A stretch of DNA of 64,000 bases, from NCBI RefSeq assembly GCF_017311575.1, contig NZ_JAFFQY010000022.1, positions 287,699 to 351,698 on the forward strand, given 5' to 3'. Within the stretch, counting starts at the first letter, position 1; each line of letters starts with the position of its first letter. Position numbers and translations under genes: made by a program. Shown piece by piece: positions 16,936-26,358 of this stretch. Below the pieces are notes generated by a model. That model did no database searches and was not told where the DNA came from. It saw only the letters and a list, made by a program, of their open reading frames with translations. The DNA is from Roseococcus thiosulfatophilus (GTDB lineage Bacteria > Pseudomonadota > Alphaproteobacteria > Acetobacterales > Acetobacteraceae).

Positions 16936-17940
16936 ATGCCCCAGTCCCGCCGCACCCAGTTCTCCGTCGGCCTGCTGGTCCTGACCGGCCTCGTGCTCGC
17001 GGTCGGCTTCGTGCTGTTCCTGACGCGCGACCGCATCCGATCGCAGGACGCGCTGTTCGAGACCTATCTGCGCGAGAGCGTGCAGGGGCTCGAGGTCGGC
17101 TCCGCGGTGCGCTACCGCGGCGTCGCCATCGGCCGCGTGACGGAAATCCGCCTCGCCTCCTCCGAATACCGGCGGTCCGAGGGCCAGGCCTTCGCCGGCG
17201 CCTTCCAGCTGGTGGTGGTGCGCTTCGCCGTCGCCCTGGACCGCGTGGGCGACATCCCGAGCACCCAGGACGCCGTGGCCCAGGGCCTGCGCGCCCGGCT
17301 GGCCAGCCAGGGCATCACGGGCGTCGTCTATATCGAGCTGGACTTCGTGGACCCCATGCGCTCGCCGGTTCCGACCCTGCCCTGGACGCCGCGCTTCGAC
17401 TTCATCCCCGCCACCCCCTCCACCGTGGCGCAGGCGCAATCCACCCTCGAACTCGTGATGCGCCAGATCGAGAACGTGGACATCGTGGCCTTCGCGTCCA
17501 ACCTGGATGGGCTGCTGACAGACCTGCGTCGCGTGGCGCAGGGGGTGGATGTGGGCCCGGCCATGGCCGAGTTGCAGGAATTGGTCCGCGAGGCACGCAA
17601 CGTGGTGACTGCCAGCGACGTTCCTGGTCTCATGCGGGAATTGCGCGCCACCACCACCGCCACGCGCGGCATCCTGGAAGGCGAGGAACTGCGCGCGACA
17701 CTGGCCGCGCTGACACAGACGACGGCGGCCCTGCGCGAGACCACGCAGCGCCTGCCGGCCACCATCACGCAGATCCAGACGACGCTGCGGGCCGCGCGCG
17801 GCACCACGACGGACCTGCAGGCCGAACTCGCCCCCATCCTGCGCGACCTGCGCTCCACCACCGCCAACCTTCGGGAGACCACGGAAGCCTTGCGCCGCTC
17901 GCCATCCCAGACCCTCCTTGGCGCGCCGCCGCCCCGATGA
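16936..17940 (+). CDS. mlaD: MlaD/MCE-domain periplasmic lipid-binding protein
   Basis: This protein is anchored in the inner membrane by one segment (residues about 9-29) and projects an MCE domain into the periplasm, where a hexamer ring conducts phospholipids. The MCE domain spans about residues 37-118, with VQGLEVGSAVRYRGVAIGRVTEI as its conserved core. The rest (about 160-330) is a long helical region rich in threonine, arginine and leucine heptads (LRATTTATRGIL, TTAALRETTQRLP). It resembles the tube-forming C-terminal extensions of larger MCE proteins more than the short E. coli MlaD. It overlaps the lipoprotein gene in ATGA. Confidence 0.94.
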   Translation: MPQSRRTQFSVGLLVLTGLVLAVGFVLFLTRDRIRSQDALFETYLRESVQGLEVGSAVRYRGVAIGRVTEIRLASSEYRRSEGQAFAGAFQLVVVRFAVALDRVGDIPSTQDAVAQGLRARLASQGITGVVYIELDFVDPMRSPVPTLPWTPRFDFIPATPSTVAQAQSTLELVMRQIENVDIVAFASNLDGLLTDLRRVAQGVDVGPAMAELQELVREARNVVTASDVPGLMRELRATTTATRGILEGEELRATLAALTQTTAALRETTQRLPATITQIQTTLRAARGTTTDLQAELAPILRDLRSTTANLRETTEALRRSPSQTLLGAPPPR

Positions 17941-18587
17941 CGCGCCACCTCGCCACCTCGCGCCGGGGCGCGCTGCTGGGGCTCGTCGGCCTCGGCGGCT
18001 GCTCCGTGCTGCCCGACCGCCCCTTCGTGCCCACGCGGCGCCATGCCCTCTCGCCCGAGCGCCCCGCCGGCCTGCCGCGCCCGCCCGCGACCGGCCAGGT
18101 GCTGCTGCTGCGGACGATGCGCCCCGCCGCGGGGCAGGAGGTGCGCGGGCTGCGGCGCATTGCCGCCAATGGCACCCTGGACATCGCCTTCTATGAGGAA
18201 TGGCTGGCCCCACCCGCCGAACTGGCCGAGGCCGCGCTGCGGCAATGGCTCATCGCCGGCGGTGGCTTCTCGGCGGTGGCCGCGCCCGGCACGCGGCTGC
18301 CCACGCCGCTGGTGATGGAGGCGGAACTGACCGCGCTGGAGGCCCTGCCCGCCCAGGGGCAGGCCCGCGCCGGCGTCGCCGCCCTGCTGCTGCGGGAGAC
18401 GGGCGCCCTGGGCGATGTCCAGGTGCTCGCGCAACGCAGCTTCACCGCCACCGCGCCCTTGGCCGCGAGCACGCCGGAGGAGGCGGGCCTGGCCCAGGCG
18501 GCCGCCATGACCGCCGCCTTGGGCCGCGTCTTCGCGGAGATGGAGGCCTGGATCATCTCCAACATTCCAGAATCGAGACGGCGTTAA
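17937..18587 (+). CDS. ABC-type transport auxiliary lipoprotein (PqiC/LetC-like)
   Basis: The 216-residue protein has a signal peptide ending in the lipobox LGGC, with the lipidated cysteine near residue 21, so it is an outer- or inner-membrane lipoprotein. The body matches the ABC_trans_aux (DUF330) family: an N-terminal strand with QVLLLRTMRP, the YEEWLAPPAELAEAALRQWL helix, and the FTATAPLAASTPEEA turn near the end. These lipoproteins are thought to bridge MCE transporters to the outer membrane. A twin-arginine pair precedes the hydrophobic stretch. It closes the four-gene Mla-type operon. Confidence 0.9.
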   Translation: MTRHLATSRRGALLGLVGLGGCSVLPDRPFVPTRRHALSPERPAGLPRPPATGQVLLLRTMRPAAGQEVRGLRRIAANGTLDIAFYEEWLAPPAELAEAALRQWLIAGGGFSAVAAPGTRLPTPLVMEAELTALEALPAQGQARAGVAALLLRETGALGDVQVLAQRSFTATAPLAASTPEEAGLAQAAAMTAALGRVFAEMEAWIISNIPESRRR

Positions 18588-18733
18588 CGAATACGTCAGG
18601 ATCTCCCCCTTAAATCTCACTGGCCGAGACAATCTTCCGCCGGAGAGACGTGAATGCCTGACAGGGCCCATCCGCCTGCCAGCCCCTTGTGGGTCGCCCT
18701 TTCGCTCCGCCTGTGCCGGGCGGAACCGGGGGC

Positions 18734-19420
18734 ATGACCGCGGATATCCGTCGGGATCGCAATCTTTGGGACGAGGTGTGGCGTGACTACGACCGGCGCA
18801 CGGCCGGCCGGGGGGCGCCACGCCCGCCCAGCGCCCCTCCGCCCCGGCCGTCCCTCCCGCCTCGCCGCCCGGCCGCGCCCCGCCGGCCCTGGCGCCTTGT
18901 CTCGGGCCTTCTGCCACGCCGCCTTTGGGGCTGGCGCCGCTCGGCCATGGCCCTGCTGGCGCTGGTGTGCCTCTATCTGGGCTCGCCCATCGCCTCGGCC
19001 GTGCAATTCGCCGTCGCGGTCCAGCGCGCCGACCCGGCCACCCTGGCCTCGCGGGTGGACTGGTCGCTCTTGCGCCCCGGCATCGAGGCCCGGCTGACCG
19101 AGATCGCGTCCACCCACCTCACCGGCCCGCCGCCGGCCTTCCTGGAAGAGCTGCGATCCTCGCTGGCGGACCGGCTTGCCTCGCCCGAGGGGTTGGCGCG
19201 CGTCCTGGCCCATCACCTGCCGCCCGAGGGGGGCACGGGCTTCGGCCAGGCGATGCGCCAGGCCTGGCCCATCACGCCCGGGCTGTGGCAGGTGAGCCTC
19301 GCCTCGCCCCATGCGCCCCACCAGCCGGTCCGGCTGACGCTGCGCCTGACGGACCCGCTGGCGCTGCAATGGGCCGTGGTGGGGGTGGAGCTGCCCGGCC
19401 GGCTGGGGCCCTGGCCCTGA
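18734..19420 (+). CDS. DUF2939 family membrane-anchored protein
   Basis: The 228-residue protein has a disordered, proline/arginine-rich N-terminus (residues 20-65), one transmembrane segment (about 78-97), and a periplasmic domain matching DUF2939. That family is recognised by the VDWSLLRPGIEARL motif near residue 118 followed by a DRLASPEG segment. Its function is unknown; it often occurs near cell-envelope genes. I start at 18734, since the longer frame adds 15 glycine/proline residues with no ribosome site. It follows the Mla operon after 146 bases with no evident terminator and converges on the MFS gene. Confidence 0.82.
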   Translation: MTADIRRDRNLWDEVWRDYDRRTAGRGAPRPPSAPPPRPSLPPRRPAAPRRPWRLVSGLLPRRLWGWRRSAMALLALVCLYLGSPIASAVQFAVAVQRADPATLASRVDWSLLRPGIEARLTEIASTHLTGPPPAFLEELRSSLADRLASPEGLARVLAHHLPPEGGTGFGQAMRQAWPITPGLWQVSLASPHAPHQPVRLTLRLTDPLALQWAVVGVELPGRLGPWP

Positions 19421-19456
19421 GAGGGGCGATCCGGCACTTCGCGGATCGCGCCCTGG

Positions 19457-20710
19457 TCAACCCGTGGGCGGCGGGGCGCGCACCGTCAGCAGCAGGGCCA
19501 GCCCCGTCCCCAGCAGCACCAGCACCACCGCCATGCCCCAGCGCTGGCTGCCGGTGGCCTCGGTCACGATGGCCAGTGCGGCGGGGCCGAGGAAGCTCGT
19601 GGCGCGGCCCGAAAGCGCGAAGAGCCCGAAATGCGCCGCCATCTCGGCCGGGGGGGCCAGCTGCGCCATCAGGCTGCGTGACCCCGCCTGGGCCGGGCCG
19701 AAGAACAGCCCCAGGCTGACGCCCAGCACCCAGAACACCGCCTTGCTCTCCACCAGCAGCATGGCACCGCCCACCACCATCAGCGCCAGCAGCGAGAGCA
19801 GCACGGTGGTCTTGGCCCCGATCCGCTCCTCCACCCAACCGCCCGCCACGGCGCCGATGCCGCCCGTGACGTTGAGCGCGATGCCGAAGAGCAGGATCTC
19901 CTCGAAGCCCATCCCGAAGACGCCGGCCGCGAAGACCGCGCCGAAGACGAACAGCACGTTCAGCCCATCCGTGTAGAACAGCCGCGCCAGCAGGAAGCGC
20001 AGCACGGGCGGCCGGGCGGGCAGGCGGCGGATCAGCGCCAGCAGTTCCGCCAGCCCCGCTTGCGCCGCCGCGCCCCAGCCGCGCCGCTCGCCGGGCGGGT
20101 CGGGCACCCAGACCAGCACCGGCCAGGCGAAGACCAGGATCCAGACAGCCACCAGCAGCGCCGTGGCGCGCACATGCTCGGCCGCGCCGCGATCGAGCGG
20201 CAGGAGGGGCGGGTCCGGCTGCACCAGCAGCACCAGGCAGGCCACCAGGCAGGCCAGCCCCCCCGCATAGCCCAGCCCCCAGCCAATGCCCGAGACGCGG
20301 CCGATGCGCGCGCGGCTCGCCACATCGGGCAGCATGGCGTTGTAGAAGACGGTGCCGACCTCGAAGGCCAGCGTCGCCAGCGCCACAGAGGCCAGCGCCC
20401 AGAGCGCGTAGCCCGGCGCGGGCTGCGCGAACCAGATGGAAGCGGTGAAGATGGCCATCAGCACCGTGGTCATGGCCAGCAAGGCCCGCCTGCGCCCGCC
20501 GGCATCGGCGATGGCGCCCAGCAGCGGCGACAGCACGGCGATGCCCAGCCCCACCAGCGCCTGCATCCAGCCCCACATCACCTGGCCCGAGACCGGGTCG
20601 GGCGCGATGCCCTGGGTGAAATAGGCCGCGATGACGAAGGTGGAGATGACGGTGGGAAAGGCGCTGTTCGCCCAGTCATAGCTCGCCCAGGCCCATTCCC
20701 GCCGGTTCAT
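19457..20710 (-). CDS. MFS transporter, UMF1/Atg22-like family
   Basis: The 417-residue inner-membrane protein has about 12 predicted hydrophobic segments and begins WAWASYDWANSAFPTVISTF, the signature opening of the UMF1 family (vacuole effluxer Atg22-like) within the major facilitator superfamily. The substrate is unknown; amino-acid export is proposed for eukaryotic relatives. The methionine at 20710 (MNRREWAW) is the natural start; the frame remains open upstream but becomes low-complexity. It diverges from the sulfotransferase gene, with a 72-base region for both promoters. Confidence 0.9.
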   Translation of the reverse strand: MNRREWAWASYDWANSAFPTVISTFVIAAYFTQGIAPDPVSGQVMWGWMQALVGLGIAVLSPLLGAIADAGGRRRALLAMTTVLMAIFTASIWFAQPAPGYALWALASVALATLAFEVGTVFYNAMLPDVASRARIGRVSGIGWGLGYAGGLACLVACLVLLVQPDPPLLPLDRGAAEHVRATALLVAVWILVFAWPVLVWVPDPPGERRGWGAAAQAGLAELLALIRRLPARPPVLRFLLARLFYTDGLNVLFVFGAVFAAGVFGMGFEEILLFGIALNVTGGIGAVAGGWVEERIGAKTTVLLSLLALMVVGGAMLLVESKAVFWVLGVSLGLFFGPAQAGSRSLMAQLAPPAEMAAHFGLFALSGRATSFLGPAALAIVTEATGSQRWGMAVVLVLLGTGLALLLTVRAPPPTG

Positions 20711-20782
20711 GCCACATGCCCCCGAGTTGACGCGGCGCGGAGCCTCTGCCGATTGTGCCCCCCCACCCAAGCGGAAGATTGC

Positions 20783-21580
20783 ATGACCGCCCCGGACCCG
20801 CTTCGCGCCCATCCTGCCATTCTTGTCTTCCTCCATCTGCCCCGCACCGGCGGCACCACGCTGCATGAGGCCCTGTCCAAGCATCATGCGCCAGACGAGA
20901 TCTGCCCCATGCGCCTCAACCGCCTGGAGGTGCTGCCACCCGAGGACATCGCGCGCTACCGTTTCTTCTCGGGCCACTACCGCTTCGAGCATGTGGCGCT
21001 GACGCCCACGCCCCGCGTCACCGTCACGGTGCTGCGGGAGCCCCGGGAACGGGTCGTCTCCCTCTGGCAGCATTGGCGCCGCCATTGGCCATCAGTCACG
21101 CACAAGAATGAGGGCGTGCAGCTGGCCCAGGAGCTGGGCCTGCGGGACTTCCTGCGGTCCGACCACCTGGAGGTGCTGGAAGCCTTCGACAACGCACTGG
21201 CGCGGCAGCTGGCGGGGGATTGCCGGGCCCGCGCGCCGGGCGTCTACACCCGCTGGGCCTGGAAGGACCGGGCGCCGCTGACCGAGGAGGAGATCGTCGA
21301 GGCCGCCTGCCGCAACCTCTCGAGCTTCGACCTGGTGGGCTTCACGGGCGCGCTGGACCCCTTCCACGCCGCCGTCTGCGCCCGCATGGGCTGGTCCGGC
21401 CCGGCGCACCTGCCCCGCACCAATGGCCATGACCAGGAGGTGCCGGGCCTCTACGCCGTCCCGGACGAGCCCATCCCGCCCGAGACGCAGGTGGAGCTGG
21501 ACCGCGTCACCCGTCTCGACCGCCGGGTCTGGGACTACGCCCTCGCCCGGGCGGGCGAGGACATCGTCTGGACCCCCTGA
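20783..21580 (+). CDS. Sulfotransferase-family protein
   Basis: The 265-residue cytoplasmic protein shows both PAPS-binding signatures of sulfotransferases. The 5'-phosphosulfate loop is FLHLPRTGGTTLHEAL at residues 16-31, and the 3'-phosphate region is VLREPRERVVSLWQHW near residues 84-99. This matches the sulfotransferase family 2 group, which sulfates sugars or glycans. No sulfate-activation or polysaccharide genes are adjacent, so the acceptor is unknown. The start is taken at 20783 with GGAAG upstream; an open frame extends far upstream antisense to the MFS gene and is not credible. Confidence 0.86.
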   Translation: MTAPDPLRAHPAILVFLHLPRTGGTTLHEALSKHHAPDEICPMRLNRLEVLPPEDIARYRFFSGHYRFEHVALTPTPRVTVTVLREPRERVVSLWQHWRRHWPSVTHKNEGVQLAQELGLRDFLRSDHLEVLEAFDNALARQLAGDCRARAPGVYTRWAWKDRAPLTEEEIVEAACRNLSSFDLVGFTGALDPFHAAVCARMGWSGPAHLPRTNGHDQEVPGLYAVPDEPIPPETQVELDRVTRLDRRVWDYALARAGEDIVWTP

Positions 21581-21589
21581 AGGCCGCCC

Positions 21590-24500
21590 TCAGGCGAGCG
21601 CGGCCAGGGCCCGCGCCGCCACGGTGGCCGAAGCCAGGTCCGCCTGCCGCGCCGCCTCGCGCGCCAATGCCACGGCCTGCGGCCCCTCGACCGGCTGGCC
21701 GGCCAGGATGGCCGCGGCCAGGCGTGACTGCGTGGCACGCAAATCGGCCAGCAGCGCCGCCCGCGCCCGGTCCCCGAAGGGCCCGCCGATGCGAAGGCGC
21801 CGCAGCGCCTCGCGCAGCGGTTCGAAGGCGAAGCGGTGGCCGGCCTCGGCCCAGGCCTGGGCAGCCTCACCGGGCGTGACACCGGCCCGCGCCGCCAGCG
21901 CCACGATGCTGGGCGCGGAGGCGAGCCGGGGTGCCGCCGCCACGAAGGACGCCAGTGCCGAAGGCAGGTCGGTGCGGCAATGGGCGTCGTCGGGCAGGGC
22001 GGTCTCGGCGGCGATCAGCGCGCCCACGCCCTCCCGCAACGCGGCCAGGCGGGCCGCGATGTCGGTGCCGTCCAGCAGTTCGACCGTCGCCGCCTCCAGC
22101 AGGTCACGGAGCGCGCGCTGGGCGTCGAGGCGCGGGCCGGGGGCGGCGGCCTCCGCCTCTTCGAAGCGGGCTTCGAGGCCATAGAGCTCACTCGCCAGCC
22201 AGGCGGCGCCCACGACGGACACCGGGTCGGCCTCGGCCGTGAGGCGCCCGAGCGCCGCGCAGCCCAGCCGGTTCGCCACCTGGTTGGCGAGCGCGGTGGC
22301 CGTCAGGTCGCGGCGCAGCTTGTGGCCCGCCAGGAACTCCGCGAAGGGCGGGGCGCGCAGGGGGGTCGGGAAATATTCCTCCAGCAGGGGGGCAAAGACG
22401 GGCTCGTCCGGCAGCGCGCTTTCGGCCAGGGCATCGGTCAGCCAGAGCTTCGCCACCGGCAGCAGGGCCGCGATCTCAGGCCGCGTGAGCGCCTCGCCCT
22501 CGGCCTCGCGCGCCGCCATGGCCTCGGCACCGGGCAGCACGGCCTGATGGCGGTCCAGCAGGCCTTCCGCCTCCAGCCGCGCCATCAAGGTGGCCTGGCC
22601 GGGCAGGGCGGCCGCACCCGACAGCGCCTCCAGCGAGACGGCCACCGATTGCAGCGCGTTGTCGCGCAGCACCATGGCCGCGACCTCGTCGGTCATCTCG
22701 GCCAGCAGGGCGTCGCGGCTGCGGCGGGTCAGGCCGCCCTCCGCCTCGGCCGCCGCCAGCAGGATCTTGATGTTCACCTCGTGGTCGGAGGTGCTGACGC
22801 CCGCCGAATTGTCCAGCGCATCGGTGTTCAGGCGCACGCCCGCATGCGCGGCCTCGATGCGGCCCGCCTGGGTGATGCCGAGATTGGCGCCCTCGCCCAG
22901 CACGCGCGCGCGGAGTTCCCGCCCATCCACGCGCAGCGCGTCATTGGCGCGGTCGCCGGCCTGGGCCTGCGTTTCGGTGCTCGCCTTCACATAGGTGCCG
23001 ATGCCGCCGAAATAGAGCAGGTCCACCTCCATCCGCAGGATGGCCTGCATGACGAGAGCGGGTTCCGCGCGGTCCATCTTCAGCCCCAGCAGGCGCTGTG
23101 CCTGCAGCGAGAGCGGGATGGTCCTGGCGCCGCGCGGAAACACCCCGCCCCCCGTGCTGATGAGCGCGGTGTCGTAATCCGCCCAGGAGGAACGCGGCAG
23201 GCGGAACAGCCGCTCGCGCTCCTCGTAGCTGCGCGCCGGGTCGGGGTCAGGGTCGAGGAAGATGTGCCGGTGGTCGAAGGCCGCCACCAGCTTCGTCTGC
23301 CGCGACACCAGCAGGCCGTTGCCGAAGACGTCGCCCGACATGTCGCCCACGCCCGCGCAGGTGAAGGGCGCGTCGTGGATGGAGCGGCCCAGCGCCTCCT
23401 GGAAATGGCGTTCCACCATCACCCAGGCGCCGCGGGCCGTGATGCCCATGCCCTTGTGGTCATATCCGGCCGACCCGCCCGAGGCGAAGGCGTCGCCCAG
23501 CCAGAAGCCATATTCGGCGGAAAGCCGGTTGGCGATGTCGCTGAAGGTGGCCGTGCCCTTGTCGGCGGCGGCGACGATGTAGGGGTCGTCGCCGTCACGC
23601 CGCACCACGGCGGGCGGCGGCACCACCTCCGTGCCGTGCAGGTTGTCCGTCACGTCCAGCATGCCGCGGATCAGGGTGGAATAGGCGGCGATGCCGGTGG
23701 CCATGAAGCCTTCCCGGTCGGCCGGGACCGCGCCCTTCAGCACGAAGCCGCCCTTGGCACCCGTAGGCACGATGACGACGTTCTTCAGGCGCTGCGCCTT
23801 CATCAGGTCCAGCACCTCGCTGCGGAAATCCTCGCGCCGGTCGGACCAGCGGATGCCGCCGCGCGCCACGGGCCCGGCGCGCAGGTGGCAGCCCTCCATG
23901 GAGGGCGAATGCACGAAGATTTCCCGCCAGGGGCGCGGCTGTGGCATGTCGCCCGCCGCGGCACTGTCCAGCTTGAAGGCGAGGTAGGGTTTGCCCTGGT
24001 AGAAATTCGTCCGCAGCATGCCGTCCAGCATGTGCCGCAGCCGCACCAGGATGCGGTCGCAATCGGGGTCCGCCACCGCGTCCAGCAGGGCGTTCCAGCG
24101 GGTTTCCAACTCGGCCTCGTCGTGTCCTGCCTCGGGGTCGAAGCGCGCGGCAAACATCTCCAGCAGCAGCCGCGCGGCCTGCGGGTTCGCCACCAGCGCC
24201 GTCTCGACCGAACCTTGCGAGAAGGCGAAGCCCACCTGCTTCAGCCAGCGGAACATCGCCCGCAGCACCCAGCATTCGCGCCAGGACAGGCCCGCGCGCA
24301 GCACCAGGCGGTTGAAGCCATCCGTCTCCGCCTGGCCCTCCAGCAGGGCCGAGAGCGCGTCCAGCAGCGGTGCGAAGCGCTCCTCCGGGCAATCCGCCCC
24401 GGCCTCGAGCTGGAAGATGTGCAGCACCAGCCCTTCCACCCCGCGCGGGGCCAGCCGATAGGGCTGTTCCTCGATGGCGCGCAGGTCGAGGCTCTCGAAC

Positions 24501-26212
24501 AGCGGCAGCACATCGGCCAGGGCCAGCGCATGTCCGGGGCTGGCCAGGCGCAGCGTCAGGCGGCGCGGGCCTTCGCCCGGCAGGTGGTGCAGTTCCGCGC
24601 GCGGGCGCTGCGCCGCCAGCGCGGCCTCGGCCAGGTGCAGGTCCGCCAGGGCCTGGGCGGCGGTGACGCCATCGCGGTAGGAGGCCGGGAAGGCATCGCC
24701 CCAGCGGCCGAGCAGGGTGGCGGCACGGGCCTCGCCGAGTTCCTCGCTCAGCGCCTCGGCCAGGCGGTCGGGGAAGGCGCGCACGGCCTGGGCGACGGCG
24801 GCTTCCAGCGCGGCGTGGTCGGGCACCACCGCGTGCGCCGGGTCCGTGCCCACGATGTAGTGGATGCGCGCCAGCGGCGAATCCCCCAGCGCGATGTGGA
24901 AGGCCGACAAACGCCCGCCATGCGCGCGGGCCAGGATGCCGCCCACCTTCTCGCGCTGCTTCGTGTCGAAGCCCTCGCGCGGCAGCCAGGCGATGATGGA
25001 AACGAAGCGGCCAAAGGGGTCGCGCCGCGTGAACAACGCCGGGCGCGGCCGAATGGCGAGGTCGAGTGCGATGCGCGCCCCTTCCAGCACCGCCTCCTCG
25101 CTCGCCTGGAAGAGTTCGTCGCGCGGCCAGGTGTCCAGCGCGTTGCGCAGCGCGCGGCCGTCATGGCTGTCGGGCCGGATGCCGGAGGCGTCCAGGATGC
25201 GCTCCACCTTGCCCCGCAGCAGCGGGATGGAGCGCGGGTTGCGGTTGTAGGCGGCCGCGGCGAACAGCCCCACGAAGAGCCGCACGCCCAGCACGCGGCC
25301 CGACGCATCCTGGATGCGCGTCGCCACTACATCCGCATGCTGCGGGCGATGCACGGTGGAGCGCATATTGGCCTTCGCCACCCGCACCGCCTGCGCGCCG
25401 AGCAGCGAGGTCCGGATGGCCTCGGGCAGTTCGGGCAGGCCGCGCAGCGCGTCGAAGACCGGCAGCGTCATGTCGCGCAGCAGGCCGAGATTTTCCTCAG
25501 CCACCATGCGCGCGCCCTCGCCCTCCAGCATCAGGCGGCGGTGGCCCAGCAGCACGAAATTCTCGTCCCGCAGCCAGGCGAGGAATTCCGCCGCCTCGCC
25601 ATGGCCGCGCACCTCCTCGGCCGCCTGGTCCATCAGGGAGAGCATGGCGGGGAAGTCCCGCACCGCGAGCTGCGTGTCGGCCAATGTGCGGCGCAGCGCG
25701 GCCTCCACCTCGGGCCAGTTGCTCGGCTCGATGCCGGGCAGCATATGGGCGGGCGTGCCGGCGATGGTGACGCGCATCAGGCTCTCGCGCGCCTCCCCCT
25801 CGCCCAGGGCGTGCAGGGCGCCCGCGCCGTCGCGCGTCACGGCCAGGATGGGGTGCAGGAATTCCCGCACCACGCGCCCCGAACGGTTCAGCGAGGCCAG
25901 CACGCTGTCCACCAGGAAGGGCATGTCGTCATTGACGATCTCGACCACGGCGTGCGGCCCGCGCCCGCCGCCGGGCGGGAAGAGGCGCAGGCGGATCTCG
26001 CCCGGGGCGCGCTGGGCGGCCAATCCAGCGAGGGATGCCGCGGCGGCGGCCAGCGCCTCGGGCGGGCGCGTGGCGAGTTCGGCGGTGGGAATGCCCTCGA
26101 AGAGGGGGTGCAACAGGGCCTCAGCGCCGCGCGGCGCGCCGTGCAGCACCCCCAGCGCGGCGTGGAAGACCTCCTCGCGCACCGGGTCCGGGGTGTGCGG
26201 CGCTTCTGGCAT
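21590..26212 (-). CDS. NAD-specific glutamate dehydrogenase, large (about 180 kDa) class
   Basis: This 1,540-residue enzyme oxidatively deaminates glutamate to 2-oxoglutarate with NAD, a catabolic direction typical of the L_180 class. The first 700 residues are regulatory ACT-like domains; the catalytic core lies between about 700 and 1200. The active-site lysine motif GAKGGFVLKGAV is near residue 820, and GGSAGYDHKGMGITARGAW in the nucleotide domain is intact. The C-terminal helical domain (VVGAAWLASELYGLEA) completes the family order. The start is decided by AGGAAGGA six bases before the ATG at 26212; the ATG at 26218 abuts that site. The gene is monocistronic. Confidence 0.97.
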   Translation of the reverse strand: MPEAPHTPDPVREEVFHAALGVLHGAPRGAEALLHPLFEGIPTAELATRPPEALAAAAASLAGLAAQRAPGEIRLRLFPPGGGRGPHAVVEIVNDDMPFLVDSVLASLNRSGRVVREFLHPILAVTRDGAGALHALGEGEARESLMRVTIAGTPAHMLPGIEPSNWPEVEAALRRTLADTQLAVRDFPAMLSLMDQAAEEVRGHGEAAEFLAWLRDENFVLLGHRRLMLEGEGARMVAEENLGLLRDMTLPVFDALRGLPELPEAIRTSLLGAQAVRVAKANMRSTVHRPQHADVVATRIQDASGRVLGVRLFVGLFAAAAYNRNPRSIPLLRGKVERILDASGIRPDSHDGRALRNALDTWPRDELFQASEEAVLEGARIALDLAIRPRPALFTRRDPFGRFVSIIAWLPREGFDTKQREKVGGILARAHGGRLSAFHIALGDSPLARIHYIVGTDPAHAVVPDHAALEAAVAQAVRAFPDRLAEALSEELGEARAATLLGRWGDAFPASYRDGVTAAQALADLHLAEAALAAQRPRAELHHLPGEGPRRLTLRLASPGHALALADVLPLFESLDLRAIEEQPYRLAPRGVEGLVLHIFQLEAGADCPEERFAPLLDALSALLEGQAETDGFNRLVLRAGLSWRECWVLRAMFRWLKQVGFAFSQGSVETALVANPQAARLLLEMFAARFDPEAGHDEAELETRWNALLDAVADPDCDRILVRLRHMLDGMLRTNFYQGKPYLAFKLDSAAAGDMPQPRPWREIFVHSPSMEGCHLRAGPVARGGIRWSDRREDFRSEVLDLMKAQRLKNVVIVPTGAKGGFVLKGAVPADREGFMATGIAAYSTLIRGMLDVTDNLHGTEVVPPPAVVRRDGDDPYIVAAADKGTATFSDIANRLSAEYGFWLGDAFASGGSAGYDHKGMGITARGAWVMVERHFQEALGRSIHDAPFTCAGVGDMSGDVFGNGLLVSRQTKLVAAFDHRHIFLDPDPDPARSYEERERLFRLPRSSWADYDTALISTGGGVFPRGARTIPLSLQAQRLLGLKMDRAEPALVMQAILRMEVDLLYFGGIGTYVKASTETQAQAGDRANDALRVDGRELRARVLGEGANLGITQAGRIEAAHAGVRLNTDALDNSAGVSTSDHEVNIKILLAAAEAEGGLTRRSRDALLAEMTDEVAAMVLRDNALQSVAVSLEALSGAAALPGQATLMARLEAEGLLDRHQAVLPGAEAMAAREAEGEALTRPEIAALLPVAKLWLTDALAESALPDEPVFAPLLEEYFPTPLRAPPFAEFLAGHKLRRDLTATALANQVANRLGCAALGRLTAEADPVSVVGAAWLASELYGLEARFEEAEAAAPGPRLDAQRALRDLLEAATVELLDGTDIAARLAALREGVGALIAAETALPDDAHCRTDLPSALASFVAAAPRLASAPSIVALAARAGVTPGEAAQAWAEAGHRFAFEPLREALRRLRIGGPFGDRARAALLADLRATQSRLAAAILAGQPVEGPQAVALAREAARQADLASATVAARALAALA

Positions 26213-26358
26213 ATGCATTCCTTCCTGGGCGCGATTGGCCCTTCTTGCGGCCGGGTGGCCGGTAACAAACCCTGATCTTGGCCGCCGCCCCCCGGGCTGC
26301 AACCCTTCGCGGGGCGCGGCATGGCGCGATGCCGGGCGAATGGTCTATCCTGCGGGCC

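Noticed and set aside
21836..26275. A 1,479-codon open frame antisense to the NAD-glutamate dehydrogenase gene
   Set aside because: The high-GC codon bias of the real gene leaves the opposite strand free of stops; the antisense product is arginine/glutamine/glycine-rich, with no domain, ribosome site or hydrophobic pattern.
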